Shown here: piece after piece, positions 1-10,029 of the stretch
How positions within the stretch are numbered: position 1 is the stretch's first letter
Layout: every line of letters starts with the position of its first letter
Assembly: GCA_001970955.1 (NCBI GenBank)
Contig: MPUH01000482.1
Location: forward strand, 1 to 51,165
DNA length: 51,165 bases
Direction: 5' to 3'
DNA from: Stentor coeruleus
Lineage: Eukaryota > Ciliophora > Heterotrichea > Heterotrichida > Stentoridae
Translations under genes and position numbers: made by a program
Notes under the pieces: generated by a model
Told to the model about the DNA's origin: nothing
The model's input: only the letters and a program-made list of their open reading frames with translations
Database searches by the model: none

Positions 1-135
1 TGAAAAATCAGCCTCACTTGAAAAATCAGCACGCATTTTTTGTTCGACACGCATTTTTTGATACTTTTCAAAAAGTTGTTGTCTTAGGTAGGATTTGCTT
101 GGAAGGTCTTTAAGTTCTATTGGTTTTTTTTCCAT
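1..135 (-). CDS. 5' end of an unidentified protein gene (runs off the window)
   Basis: An open frame on the minus strand starts with ATG at 135-133 and stays open for 45 codons to the window edge. The encoded N-terminus is very polar, begins MEKKPIELKDLPSK, and continues with short near-repeats (KMRVEQ then KMRADF, and two copies of ADFS) rich in Lys, Arg, Glu and Gln. This suggests a helical or coiled-coil start. The plus strand just beyond the ATG is not C-rich, as expected for the region upstream of a minus gene here. I recognise no domain, and the function cannot be told from 45 residues. Confidence 0.5.
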   Translation of the reverse strand, partial: MEKKPIELKDLPSKSYLRQQLFEKYQKMRVEQKMRADFSSEADFS

Positions 136-988
136 GATTGTCTTAATTATTAGATGTACTTTTTATAATGGTGGGTTTATATGTGTTTGTCATAGATTTT
201 GATTATGTAAGGATGATATGATTAATTATTGATATGAAAATTGGGTGATAGTTAGAAATATAATATTTTATATATTGTATAAGTAAAAATATTTTAGTAT
301 GAAGGAGAATTAAGGTAATAATAAGTAGATAATCTATATTTATTAAATAGGAGATTTTTATCTTAACCACATAGTAAAATACATAAACAATTATTAATTA
401 GAAACTTATAAATATCATCTCTAACTAGTTTATTATAAACAATGTAAAATAAATATTCAATCTGATATTTATATTTAAGCAAAACAAGCTTAGAATTTCA
501 TTTTTACTTAAATCAAGCTAATAAAATATTTATATTTAATATACAATTGAAACGAGTTAAATATTCAAATTTCAATGGTGTTTATATATTATCTTATCAA
601 AATACGACTAACTACTTAGCATTTGAATAAAATTCCTAATTAAACCAAACTATTAGCATAAACTAAAATATTATCATCAAGTATTCAATCCAATATTTTA
701 TCACTTAATTTCTCATATATTCAAATATAAACTAATTAAAATTCAATATTACTTAAAAACCACCCTTCTTTTTCCCATTTTAAATTTCATTAATCTCAAT
801 CCTAAAAATACCTATAAATCTAAGTTTGCATATAAAAATCATACAATTCTCATCCAAAGCATACTCATCAAATCATTTCAAAAAATTGACTGAAAAAATA
901 TTATGACTTCATATATACCCTTATATTAAACTATCATAAATTATTTTTATAAAATATCAACAGTTTATCATATGATTTTATGTAATAA
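136..988. other. Intergenic, very AT-rich
   Basis: About 850 bases separate two divergent genes. I see no tRNA, repeat array or convincing open frame. The right part, from about 730 on, is rich in C relative to G on the plus strand, which is the usual look of the region upstream of a plus-strand gene in this window. Promoter elements cannot be assigned. Confidence 0.5.
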
Positions 989-2497
989 ATGAACTGCGAC
1001 AGTATAATAAATAAACTCAAAAAATCATTTCATAGCTCTGTGATAAAATCTATTATAAAAATCGCCCTAAAGCACAAGATACGAAGACTTAGAACAAGAT
1101 CTGCAGTTTTCATACAAAAAAGCATCCGTGGGTATTTTGTCAGAAAAGACTTGTATTTCATTGCTCATCATAAAATATCAATGCTTGTTAAATGGCCTTT
1201 TCCTGCAAAGTCCGTATCTATAGCAGGTAATTTTTCAAATCCTCCATGGCAAATCCAAATCCCCCTCAAACACTCAAAATACTGCAACATTTTTTTCACA
1301 ACCTATTTTCTTGAAAACCGCATTGATCCAGGTAGGTATTATATAAAATTTATAGTTGATGATGAATGGATATGTAATTCTTCAATGATGATGGCAGAAG
1401 ATATGGATGGTAATTACAACAATGTTCTGATTATAATAAAAGATAAAAGATATGTACCAAGAGCGCATAGTACAAGAAATCTAGCACCAGATGTGTTTAG
1501 TATTTCTAAATGCATAGTACCAAAAAATGAAATTCCAAGGGTATCTTCAGTTGAAAACAATTTTCTCAGGCCAATAAAATTAAAAAAACCTGAAAAACAT
1601 GGGAAAAAACTTAAACTTACATTTGGGTACAATCTTGCCGCTCATCCTAAAACTCGTTTCGCTCCTTTAGATGCTCAAAATACTGCAGATGCTTTTTTTA
1701 TTGACGAAAATCTGCAGATTTTCGGGGTGGCCGACGGAGTCGGCGAATGGGAAACATTCGGTTTAGATCCAGGGATGTTCTCAAAAGAACTTATGGGACA
1801 TTTTAAAGATGAGTATATATCAAACACAAATACTTTTAAAAGCATTAATAAAGAAGAGATTTGTGGAATATTAAAAGGATTTTTAGAAGTTGCTTATAAT
1901 AAAACAAAAAGCTATGGAAGTTCAACAGTTCTTTTAGGAGTTTGTCATGAAAGTATGCTTTATACATTATGCCTTGGGGATTCTGGATATGTGATTTTAA
2001 GACCTAGAGAAAGAGAAGGTAAACTTATGGAGGTATTTAGAAGTATAGAACAACAACATTCTTTTAATTGTCCTTATCAACTTGCTTGTTTTCCTGATCC
2101 TAGTAAATATGAAAAACTTTCAAAGCAAGGCTTAGGGTCATTTGTGTCGTTATTAAAAAGATCAAATTTAAGCATGCAGGATATGCCGAAAGATGCTCAA
2201 GCTGAAGTTTTTGCCTTAGAACCTAAGGATATTATTATTTCAGCTTCTGATGGGTTGTTTGATAATCTTTTTGATGAGGATTTGATTAAGATTAGTGAAC
2301 AGTTTGGAAGTTATGATATTAAACCTGAAGAGTTTTGTAATAGGCTTGCGAAAGAATTAGTTATGAAGGCTATACAGAAAGGATGGGATACAACGTATAA
2401 ATCACCGTTTAGCAAAAATGCAGCGAGGTTTGGCCAGCGCTACATTGGAGGTAAATTAGATGATACTACAGTTATTGTTGCCCTAGCTTTAGAATAA
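989..2497 (+). CDS. IQ motif, CBM48-like domain and Ptc7-type PP2C phosphatase
   Basis: The protein has 502 residues and no visible intron. Residues 39-54 hold an IQ-like calmodulin-binding helix (FIQKSIRGYFVRK). Residues 62-152 resemble an AMPK-beta/CBM48 glycogen-binding E-set fold: KWPFPAKSVSIAGNF, then a predicted strand series ending in PGRYYIKFIVDDEW and NNVLII. From about 215 to the end is a PP2C domain of the Ptc7/SpoIIE branch, with GVADGVG (247-252), the GSSTVLLG strand, LGDSGYV, the late aspartate in SASDGLFDN and the terminal DDTTVIVALAL. These are the metal-binding positions of a Mg/Mn-dependent Ser/Thr phosphatase. The family is usually a mitochondrial or plastid single-domain enzyme, so the N-terminal IQ and carbohydrate-binding-like modules are unusual. 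They suggest control by calmodulin and recruitment to a glycan or a kinase complex; that part is inference. Confidence 0.85.
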   Translation: MNCDSIINKLKKSFHSSVIKSIIKIALKHKIRRLRTRSAVFIQKSIRGYFVRKDLYFIAHHKISMLVKWPFPAKSVSIAGNFSNPPWQIQIPLKHSKYCNIFFTTYFLENRIDPGRYYIKFIVDDEWICNSSMMMAEDMDGNYNNVLIIIKDKRYVPRAHSTRNLAPDVFSISKCIVPKNEIPRVSSVENNFLRPIKLKKPEKHGKKLKLTFGYNLAAHPKTRFAPLDAQNTADAFFIDENLQIFGVADGVGEWETFGLDPGMFSKELMGHFKDEYISNTNTFKSINKEEICGILKGFLEVAYNKTKSYGSSTVLLGVCHESMLYTLCLGDSGYVILRPREREGKLMEVFRSIEQQHSFNCPYQLACFPDPSKYEKLSKQGLGSFVSLLKRSNLSMQDMPKDAQAEVFALEPKDIIISASDGLFDNLFDEDLIKISEQFGSYDIKPEEFCNRLAKELVMKAIQKGWDTTYKSPFSKNAARFGQRYIGGKLDDTTVIVALALE

Positions 2498-2781
2498 GAG
2501 TTTATTCTTATAGATATGTTTAGTAAAGATTTTTTTTTTTTTATTGTTTGTGAGGAGGTTTAGGATTTTTTTTGTAAGTTTGATTGAAGATTATAATATT
2601 TTGGATTTGAGGGTATAAGATTTTTTTATGGGTTTATAGTGATTTTCAGAGGAAATTATAGATTTTTAGAGTATTTGGTTTAAAAAAAAATTATTGGAAT
2701 TATTAAAGGTAAGGATATGGAAATCGCCATGATTTTTAGAGATATTTTGTTTTTGATAATAAAATCTTAAAAAACCCTAAT

Positions 2782-3311
2782 TTAAATTTCTGTTAAGTTG
2801 AACTTAAGGTTAATATTCATAGCCGCAAGTTCATTAGCCAAATACCTCAAAAAAACGGCAAAACCACTTTCTCCTCACACCATTAACAATAAAATACCCT
2901 TCAAGTTCATTAAAATCTTCTCCTACGCTAAGTGATTATTTATTTATAAACTTATTTAAATAACACAACTCAGATTTTATCATAATTGTGAAATTACCTT
3001 CAAATCTTTCAATAATAGAATTGTCAATCTACCTTGCTACTCGAGTAATAAAGATGTAGAATATGATGTTTCATTCATTCTACATTTAGCTGAAAATAAC
3101 TTAAGTTCTTTCATAAACCCTTTAGCTGCTGAATTTATGTAAGGCTGACCTAAGTATAATAATTTATCCAATATTTTTATAGTTTTACTCCAACTGATTC
3201 TGTGAATTCTATTTCACAAGGCTGGAGTCTCTCACATAAATGCATTAGGCCTTCAAGCATTGCCTAATCAAAAGAGTCTATGTGTATTTTTGAGATACTC
3301 TGAATCTTCAT
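2782..3311 (-). pseudogene. Possible decayed protein gene, family unknown
   Basis: Read on the minus strand from an ATG at 3311, several coding-like stretches follow each other but change frame and contain stops. They include MLEGLMHLCERLQPCEIEF, KILDKLLYLGQPYINSAAKG and near the 3' end LRYLANELAAMNINLKFNL ending in TAA at 2782. Open runs reach about 46 codons. The flanks agree with a minus-strand unit: the plus strand is G-rich beyond the start (3390-3720) and C-rich beyond the end (2760-2940), as around the intact minus genes. No 15-nt intron repairs the frame breaks. Leucine-rich composition hints at a helical or leucine-rich-repeat protein, but I do not recognise it. Chance open frames remain possible. 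Confidence 0.3.
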
Positions 3312-4623
3312 TTGTATTTTAAAATATTCATAAAAAATGATATAGGATAAATGGAGTAAAGCAAAGAATAAAATAGAGAAAGTGATTTTTTCAATTTGTC
3401 TTTTTATATAATTTTAAGTTGAATTGTAATTATAAAGGAGGATATAATACTGAGGAAGAGAGAAAAGATGTGAATATTTTGATGGAAGAGAGATATCCTT
3501 TGGGGTTTTAGGAAGGATATTTTGAGTAATTATAAAGTGTGTTGTTGTAAGAAAGGATTTTGTTTGAAGAAAATGCTGTGAATGCTTTGAGGCGAAGAGG
3601 TTTTTCAAAACAATTGCAAGAGTCAAGGTTGTAAGAATATAAATTTATGATAGAGGTAGAAGGTTTTTAAAGGATTTTATTAGAGGAGTGAGTGTTAAAG
3701 CGGGTTGGACTGAGAAAGAGTTTTTTTAATTTTTAGATATTTGAAGTCTTTTCATATGATTTCTAAAGACTTATTAAGGTAAAAATATATATCGATAATT
3801 TTTTTTTCTTTTAGATAATTATGGTATTCTAATAGGATATAATATAGTTTGAGGTTTATATAATATAATTATGTTTAATAAAGATAATATTTGTTAGGCT
3901 ATATAAAATTGTGGTTTTTGGAAATGCTGCAATTTAATACCCTCATAGGATATTGTTGAAGTTTTTTATTGACAATGGGATAGTGAAGATGATAAAAATT
4001 ACCGAAAATTTAAAACAGTTCGATTTTTGTTATGAAAATTAAAAAAAATACAGCTTTCGTGATTATCTTCCTTAAAATACTCTAAAATCAATTTTTCAAT
4101 ATTAAAAGCTAAGTTAAAATCCTTCAAATCGCCATAAAACCTAAAAAAAACATTTTCTTTACACACCCACTCCATTTATCATAACATTATTTTCTCTCAA
4201 GGTAGTTTTTTTAAGTTAATCCCCAACCNCCCTTCAAATCGCCATAAAACCTAAAAAAAACATTTTCTTTACAAACCCACTCCATTTATCATAACATTAT
4301 TTTCTCTCAAGGTAGTTTTTTTAAGTTAATCCCCAACCCTGCCCACCTTCTTTTCTAACCCCAAATCCAAAGCCCGAATCCTCGATAACCATCCCAAAAA
4401 GCATCAAAATCAAAAAACCCTGTCAAAAATTCCAAAAAAAAAGCTCATCAAAATCTTCAAAAATTCCCCAAAATCTTTACCCTCAGTATTTTTCATCTAT
4501 TCCACATTCTAACCCATATCCTACTCCACCTTCAATACTTTCTCAAAAATCTTCATCTAATTTTTTTCCATCTATTCACCTAAAATTACAATTTTTCAAC
4601 TCTAATCTAATGGTTGCTTATAA
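3312..4623. other. Intergenic region with one assembly gap
   Basis: I see no supportable gene. A 70-codon minus frame at 3414-3626 lies in low-complexity sequence and is probably chance. The segment 3390-3730 is G-rich and 4330-4620 is C-rich on the plus strand, matching upstream regions of a minus unit on the left and of the FHA-PP2C gene on the right. A single N at 4229 is described separately. Confidence 0.5.
4121..4338. repeat. 108-bp direct duplication flanking a single N (likely unmerged contig overlap)
   Basis: Bases 4121-4228 and 4231-4338 are the same 108-bp sequence with one clear mismatch (tttacacac against tttacaaac). The single N at 4229 lies between them. This is the pattern expected when two contig ends that overlap are joined by a gap instead of being merged. 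A real tandem duplication is less likely because the other three Ns in the window show the same arrangement. Confidence 0.85.
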
Positions 4624-6012
4624 ATGGAACCTTACGAACTACTCTTAAAATGTATCAACGGCATATACTCCAACAAGTTTATCTATCTAAACAGCAATGT
4701 AAAAATAACATAGGAACCTGAGATTTTAGGAAGTGGGACATTCGAATCCTTCGGTGTTACTGGAAGTTTTCAAAATGCTCAACTAGAGCCAATTCATACA
4801 AAAATCGAATATAAAGGTGACTACTTTATATCAGATTTATCAAGCCAAAAAGGTACATGGCTTAAAATAAACCCAAATGACACATTATTATTATCATTAT
4901 CAGACCAATTAAAAATCGGGAATATTATATTAACGATAACCGCATTAGATCTGACAATTCCTGCCCTTGAGCTCACATGGGGGGTAAAGAAAATTGTTAT
5001 AGGTAAAAGCTTGAAAATAAGCTCAAAAAACCCTACTGAGTATATTTTCCCAGCTTTGGCTTATTTTTCTATTGAAATTTTATTAGAAAATTCAATGTAT
5101 ATGGTTAAAGTCATTAATGGGACTATATCAAAAAGAATTATTGGGGAAACTAAAATTATCCCTGGCTATGAAATTGAGATTGGGGCTTTAGAATTCGAAG
5201 TTTGTCGGTATAATTATGGGAAATGGTCAAATATTGGCCTTCGTCCTTCTATGGAAGATGCTGATTGTATTAGACAAGATTTAGGGATTTGTCATGAGCC
5301 TGTTTCTTATTATGCGGTTTTTGATGGACATGGGGGAAATACTTGTGCTGATTATCTTAAGGATAATTTGTATAAGTATATGCAGAAATATTTAAAAGGG
5401 ATAAATGATATTCAGGAATGGAAGAATTTTATTGGTCAAGCTTTTAATGAATGCGATTTAGCTTTTAGTAAAAATTTCCCTGAGGTGAGTAAGGTTATGG
5501 GATCAACTGCTTTGGTGGTTATGATGATTGGGAGAAATGTTGTCGTGGCTAATACTGGGGATTGTAGAGCTGTAATGTCTAGACGGGGTGAGGCAATACA
5601 ATTAACTAATGATCACAAACCAGACGCAGCTGATGAAAAAGCAAGAATCGAATCAGCCGGAGGGTTCGTGACCTCTGGCCGTGTCTTAAGCAAGCTAGGT
5701 GTCTCTAGATCTTTTGGTGACTTCAACTTCAAGCACCCTAAAAAAACAATTATCTGCGACCCAGAAATCAGTATTTTCGACCTCAACATCCACCAAGACG
5801 AATTTATCATTCTAGGCTGTGACGGGCTTTTTGAAGCACACACAAACCAAGAACTAACAACAAACATCAGAGACCGTCTAAAAAGAATGCGTATAACAGA
5901 ACAAGATCCATGCAAAGTTATAAAAGATATCGTGACAGGAGCTGCGCATTCAAGAAAAACAGCTGATAATGTGACGAGTATTCTCATAACCCTTTCAGCA
6001 GGGATATGTTAA
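4624..6012 (+). CDS. FHA-domain PP2C protein phosphatase (one 15-nt intron)
   Basis: The start is ATG at 4624; 25 codons later a 15-nt intron (4699-4713) follows in phase 0, and splicing gives 457 residues. A scan without splicing begins only at a TTG at 5011 and loses the N-terminus. Residues about 25-105 look like an FHA phosphothreonine-binding fold (a His-x-x-Ile strand, then DYFISDLSSQKGTW, close to the DL-S-NGT signature). Residues about 115-190 look like a second, weaker FHA-like unit. The rest is a complete PPM/PP2C catalytic domain: RPSMEDAD (about 202), FDGHGG (228-233), GSTALVV, NTGDCRAV, NDHKPD, GVSRSFGD, GCDGLFE and DNVTSILI. All metal-binding aspartates are present, so activity is expected. 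The FHA part should bring it to phosphorylated partners. The next gene begins only 33 bp downstream on the same strand. Confidence 0.92.
4699..4713 (+). other. 15-nt spliceosomal intron (FHA-PP2C gene)
   Basis: The sequence is GTAAAAATAACATAG. It lies in phase 0 and ends in an in-frame TAG, so the two flanking open frames join only if it is removed. It has the GTAA start, A at position 10 and TAG end shared by all introns found here. Confidence 0.92.
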
Positions 6013-6045
6013 AAATAATTCTAAAAATTTATAGATAATTAAAAA

Positions 6046-7668
6046 ATGGATGCCGAAAGCCAACCACCTGCAGAAATCTTCTCAATATATCTAGTTCATC
6101 CTTATCATAGAATAAACTATATCTGGCGAATTAGATCCGTCAAAGAAGATTTTCCAAAAGAACGGTCCTTAGCACTTGATGGAGTCACCATGAGCTTTAC
6201 CCAAGAATTCTTCGCACAAGGACGAAATCAGCATGACAACATTAAAAGACTTGGAAAAGACTTAATTTCAACCTTTCATCGTTTTGTTTCTAATATCCCA
6301 ATAAATGATAATGAATTTTTAAATCAGTTGGAAAATGAATATAACATTTTTCATTCTAAAGTCCAAGACATGCAGATTGAAAAAATCAATGAGGTTTTAG
6401 AATATATAAGCAAAAGATATATACTCAAAAAAGAATATAGAAGCTTTTTTGGTATAAGATCAACACTTGATGAAAAAAAAGCTCATTTCGCTGAAAGGAT
6501 GTTTATGCAGAAAGTTTTCACAGCTGACATTTTTAAAGAAGAGTTTTTTTCTCATTTTTCTGATTTCATTGCTGGTATTGATGAACAGATGAAAAGGAAT
6601 ATAAGCGATAATATTGAAATTAAAATCCGAGAATTTGCGAGGAATTTCGAAATTCTGATGAGTGAAAAGAAAAATGTTATAATTAAAATTATAACAGACA
6701 TAAGGAGCAAAGTTGATCCAATTAGACTTTCTGTTATGAAATATGAGTATAATGGAGATTTAGATGCAGAAATACAACAAAAGACTCAATGGGAAATAGT
6801 ATATGAGGATATTATTAATAATGAAGAACTGGATTTGAAACAGATTATAGGATTTGCTGATGATTTTGTCCTTATTACCATCGGGTTAAAGAAATCATTA
6901 AGATTGATGATTATTACTAGTAAAAACTATGTTACTAGAGCTTTACCAAACTTTTTCCCCGACAATAACACAGTGATTGCAAGTGGCTCAAATGAACACT
7001 GTACGATATTAATGCAAAATACATTGAACAGGGCATTTATTGGCTGCTTGTCTGATGATAGGTTTATTATATCTAAAGAAATCACTATTTATTCTGAAAT
7101 TGTTAAAGAAATATCAAGTGCAGCATATATTCAATCGAATAAAGAACTTTTTATTATAAATACAAGTGGTAATTTCTCTGCTATAAAATTAGGTGAAAAA
7201 CCTTTATCAGATTCTAGACATGTAGTTCCAACAACTTATAGGAATATATCAGCATCTTTGTGTCAAAGATTTATAGTTTTAATATCGATAAGTGAAGTTT
7301 ATGTTTTTTCTTATAACTTGCAACTTATTTATCAAGAATATACAATACCTTATTATGCTGGAATGAGAGGAAACAAGTTTGATCAGATTTTTATGACATC
7401 GATTAATGATATTTCTGGGTCTACAATTGAACTTGATGCTGAAAAAAGAATTCCTATAGGAGGGAGTCAAATTACTATGAGTAGAATTGATGCGGAATAT
7501 AGAAGGACGATTAGACTTGCTGCTGATATTTTCTCAGTAATGCTTAGAGATCAAAACTTTGCTCAGCATGAATCAAAAAGAATCAATCCAAGAACTGAAG
7601 TAGAGGAAGCAAAAGAGGAAGAAAAAGAAGAAAGGAATAAGAGAGAGGAAGAGAGAAAAAATAAATAG
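6046..7668 (+). CDS. Unidentified 540-residue protein, possible beta-propeller C-terminal half
   Basis: The frame runs from ATG at 6046 to TAG. I do not recognise the family. The N-terminal 120 residues are mixed. Residues about 90-235 are rich in charged and large hydrophobic residues and should be helical (for example EKINEVLEYISKRYILKKEY). From about 260 to 480 the sequence alternates short hydrophobic strands with polar turns (FVLITIGLKKSLRLMIITS, AAYIQSNKELFIINTSGNF, FIVLISISEVYVFSYNLQL), as in WD40-like or other beta-propellers, but no clear WD or Kelch signature is seen. The last 35 residues are an acidic/basic tail of E, K and R. It starts 33 bp after the FHA-PP2C stop, so the two could share regulatory sequence, but nothing shows a common job. 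Confidence 0.75.
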   Translation: MDAESQPPAEIFSIYLVHPYHRINYIWRIRSVKEDFPKERSLALDGVTMSFTQEFFAQGRNQHDNIKRLGKDLISTFHRFVSNIPINDNEFLNQLENEYNIFHSKVQDMQIEKINEVLEYISKRYILKKEYRSFFGIRSTLDEKKAHFAERMFMQKVFTADIFKEEFFSHFSDFIAGIDEQMKRNISDNIEIKIREFARNFEILMSEKKNVIIKIITDIRSKVDPIRLSVMKYEYNGDLDAEIQQKTQWEIVYEDIINNEELDLKQIIGFADDFVLITIGLKKSLRLMIITSKNYVTRALPNFFPDNNTVIASGSNEHCTILMQNTLNRAFIGCLSDDRFIISKEITIYSEIVKEISSAAYIQSNKELFIINTSGNFSAIKLGEKPLSDSRHVVPTTYRNISASLCQRFIVLISISEVYVFSYNLQLIYQEYTIPYYAGMRGNKFDQIFMTSINDISGSTIELDAEKRIPIGGSQITMSRIDAEYRRTIRLAADIFSVMLRDQNFAQHESKRINPRTEVEEAKEEEKEERNKREEERKNK

Positions 7669-7822
7669 CAAGCTAGATTAATAGTATTTTCAGCATAAAA
7701 ATCTATGTATGTTTTTAAAAAACACAAAAAAAAACTAAAATAAAAACATAATGATATACTTAAAAATATAATAAAAACATATAATCATATCCTTAACACC
7801 CACAGTTTCTAAACATTTTAGC

Positions 7823-8776
7823 TTATATTTTTATAGCTTTATTTGGCGAGTTCAAAGCTTCAGGGGGCAGATCGAATTTCCTCTTAGGACAACAACACAA
7901 TGCGAAAGTGAAGTACAAAATAACCAACTGATAAACACCTAAAGCAATTGACACAATCCCATAATTCAAAAAATTGCTCTGTGCCCAATCTTTAACTTTA
8001 CCATAACATGCTTCACTAGGATAAGCTAAATTCACATCACTAAAAAACAGTAATTTATTATAAGTGCATAACCCTGAACATTTAAATTTATTCTCAATCC
8101 AAGTAACCAAAGTGATATAATTAGAAGACTCATTGAAATATCCATTTTCAAACTGACTCGTCGTAACCGCACAATCAGTTTCATTAACAGTATACCCCAA
8201 TTTACTAAAAATCCAATCTTCAAGTTCATTTTGTACACTTGAATCATAAATCTGAATACTTTCACAAGGATTACAGTTTAGCATATTAATAGCTGAGCCT
8301 TTATAAAAACTTTTTAATTTCAATTCATCAGCTTTTTCTTGTTCTAAAGAACATGGACATGGTAGTTTACAAAAAACTTCAGCAGCTTGATTTGAAATTT
8401 CATCAGCTTTTGGGAAATGCTTTATACATGAGGCTTTGTCTTTAAGATAATCTCCACTTACGTTTCTAATATAAATTAACACACCTCCGAAAATTATAAG
8501 TAGAGATCCGATGATTATACTTGACACAATGAATAAAGTAAGAAAAAACTTTCTTTGTTTCCAAGCACCGATTATCCCTATGAAAGCTATGAAGATAAGA
8601 ATACCACCACATGCTATTACTATGAATCCTGCATATGAGTAGTCAAGAACTTGAATAAAAGCAGAACTTTGGACGAGAAAACCGACCCAGACTAAGACAG
8701 AGCCGATACCAAGGACAATAACACATGAACTATAGATAAACCATTGTAGTGCTGCAGCTGAGAGACATTTGAGCAT
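7823..8776 (-). CDS. Tetraspanin-like four-pass membrane protein
   Basis: The 317-residue protein has the tetraspanin layout. Transmembrane helix 1 is near residues 12-38. Helices 2 and 3 are close together near 48-75 and 80-108, joined by a short cytosolic loop with KQRKF. A large cysteine-rich extracellular loop spans about 109-275 and includes CPCS, CNPC and CSGLC. Helix 4 is near 276-298. It is followed by a short cytosolic tail starting CCCPKRKF, whose Cys cluster is a likely palmitoylation site. The canonical CCG of animal tetraspanins is not obvious, so the call is family-like rather than certain. Expected place is the plasma membrane or vesicle membranes, organising other membrane proteins. 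It is convergent with the preceding plus-strand gene, about 150 bp away. Confidence 0.75.
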   Translation of the reverse strand: MLKCLSAAALQWFIYSSCVIVLGIGSVLVWVGFLVQSSAFIQVLDYSYAGFIVIACGGILIFIAFIGIIGAWKQRKFFLTLFIVSSIIIGSLLIIFGGVLIYIRNVSGDYLKDKASCIKHFPKADEISNQAAEVFCKLPCPCSLEQEKADELKLKSFYKGSAINMLNCNPCESIQIYDSSVQNELEDWIFSKLGYTVNETDCAVTTSQFENGYFNESSNYITLVTWIENKFKCSGLCTYNKLLFFSDVNLAYPSEACYGKVKDWAQSNFLNYGIVSIALGVYQLVILYFTFALCCCPKRKFDLPPEALNSPNKAIKI

Positions 8777-9177
8777 TTTTTTATATATGTTTTAAGATGA
8801 TTATTTTGTAAAGTGAATTAGGTTAAGTGAGGATTTGGGATGGGAGAGGGTTTAAGAGAATGAGATGATAAGGTTTTTAAGGTTTAGGATGGGAGATTGG
8901 TTTAGAAAGAACTTTTTGTTCGGTTTGGAGAATAATGGGAAAGTGAGGATTATCGGTTGGAAGTTGAGTACTTGTGGGGTTTATGCTTTTTTTAGTTAGT
9001 GATTGGTCCTTTTTTAATAGTCTTAGAAATATACGTTATTTAGTTTTCTATTCGCTTATCATAACTTATTGTATAAGTATGATTGATATTATTTGTTGAT
9101 AAATTATTGTTATCAAAAATACTATAACTATTATAATACAACAATAATAGTCATTTCTCATATAATTCTCTTATATA
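8777..9177. other. Intergenic
   Basis: About 400 bases. The left half is G-rich on the plus strand, as seen upstream of minus-strand genes here. I see no gene, repeat or RNA. Confidence 0.5.
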
Positions 9178-9819
9178 CTATCTTAAAAAATTTATGATCT
9201 TTTCACTTATAATACTCGAAGATGCTAAAAAACTCTTAAATATTAACCCACTATTTTTCTTACTATTTAGTAAAGCAACAAGTTTCTTAATATTCTCAGT
9301 CAACGACTCCTGTGGTGATCTATTTTTAAGTTTCTTTTGAAGCTTAGGACATTTCTTCACAATCTCATAAACCTTAAAAATCCTACCCTATGGCCTTCAT
9401 TTATTATTATGTGAATCATTAACAAAATTCTTAGCAATCATACTAATCATATTACTAGCACCAAAACCACTTCGATCCAGTTCTAAAAGTACTTTCATTA
9501 ACTTCTAAATCTACATCGAAAACTTCATCAAGTTTTTTACTCTGATGTTTCCCTTTAATATGATTTTCTACAACATAAAATCTTATAGNGTGGCCTTCAT
9601 TTATTATTATGTGAATTATTAACAAAATTCTTAGCAATCATACTAATCATATTACTAGCACCAAAACCACTTCGATCCAGTTCTAAAAGTACTTTCATTA
9701 ACTTCTAAATCCACATCGAAAACTTCATCAAGTTTTTTACTCTGATGTTTCCCTTTAATATGATTTTCTACAACATAAAATCTTATAGTACAACCTTCAA
9801 TTTTCACTAATTCAGTCAT
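9178..9819 (-). pseudogene. Broken open frames around an assembly gap; gene relic of unknown family
   Basis: On the minus strand an ATG near 9819 opens a frame beginning MTELVKIEGCTIRFYVVENH. It ends early, while a frame one base over continues with ELDRSGFGASNMISMIAKNF. Further on, two in-frame stops (TGA, TAG) precede a last open run that contains VYEIVKKCPKLQKKLKNRSP and ends at 9178. The middle part is present twice because of the duplicated flanks of the N at 9589, so part of the confusion is assembly. The frame change and stops are in sequence common to both copies or outside them, which argues for a decayed gene. No 15-nt GT-AG intron fixes them. The frame at 10030-10323 may be its 5' end. 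Confidence 0.35.
9391..9788. repeat. 198-bp direct duplication flanking a single N (likely unmerged contig overlap)
   Basis: Bases 9391-9588 and 9591-9788 match over 198 bp with two substitutions (gtgaatcatt against gtgaattatt, and ctaaatctac against ctaaatccac). The N is at 9589. Two differences in 198 bp fit two alleles or read errors in overlapping contig ends. Confidence 0.85.
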
Positions 9820-10029
9820 TAATATATTGACACAGCATAAGATAATTTTTACTATTTTATATTAGGTGGCTTTCAATTTAGGGAAGATTTTACTGTATAA
9901 GTATATCACATAAAAGCAAAAATTCATCAATTAACCACTCGAAGTCAAAAATTAGAAATTTTGTCAGATATTTGAATTCGTAATACAATATTGTCTCAAA
10001 ACTGGAACTTTTTTTATAAATTGGAATTT

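Noticed and set aside
3414..3626. A 70-codon minus-strand frame.
   Set aside because: It is the complement of a G-rich low-complexity flank, has no domain, and the same composition occurs upstream of other minus genes.
5011..6012. A TTG start for the PP2C gene at 5011.
   Set aside because: Removing the 15-nt intron at 4699-4713 gives an ATG start at 4624 with an FHA domain; a TTG start is not credible in a ciliate.
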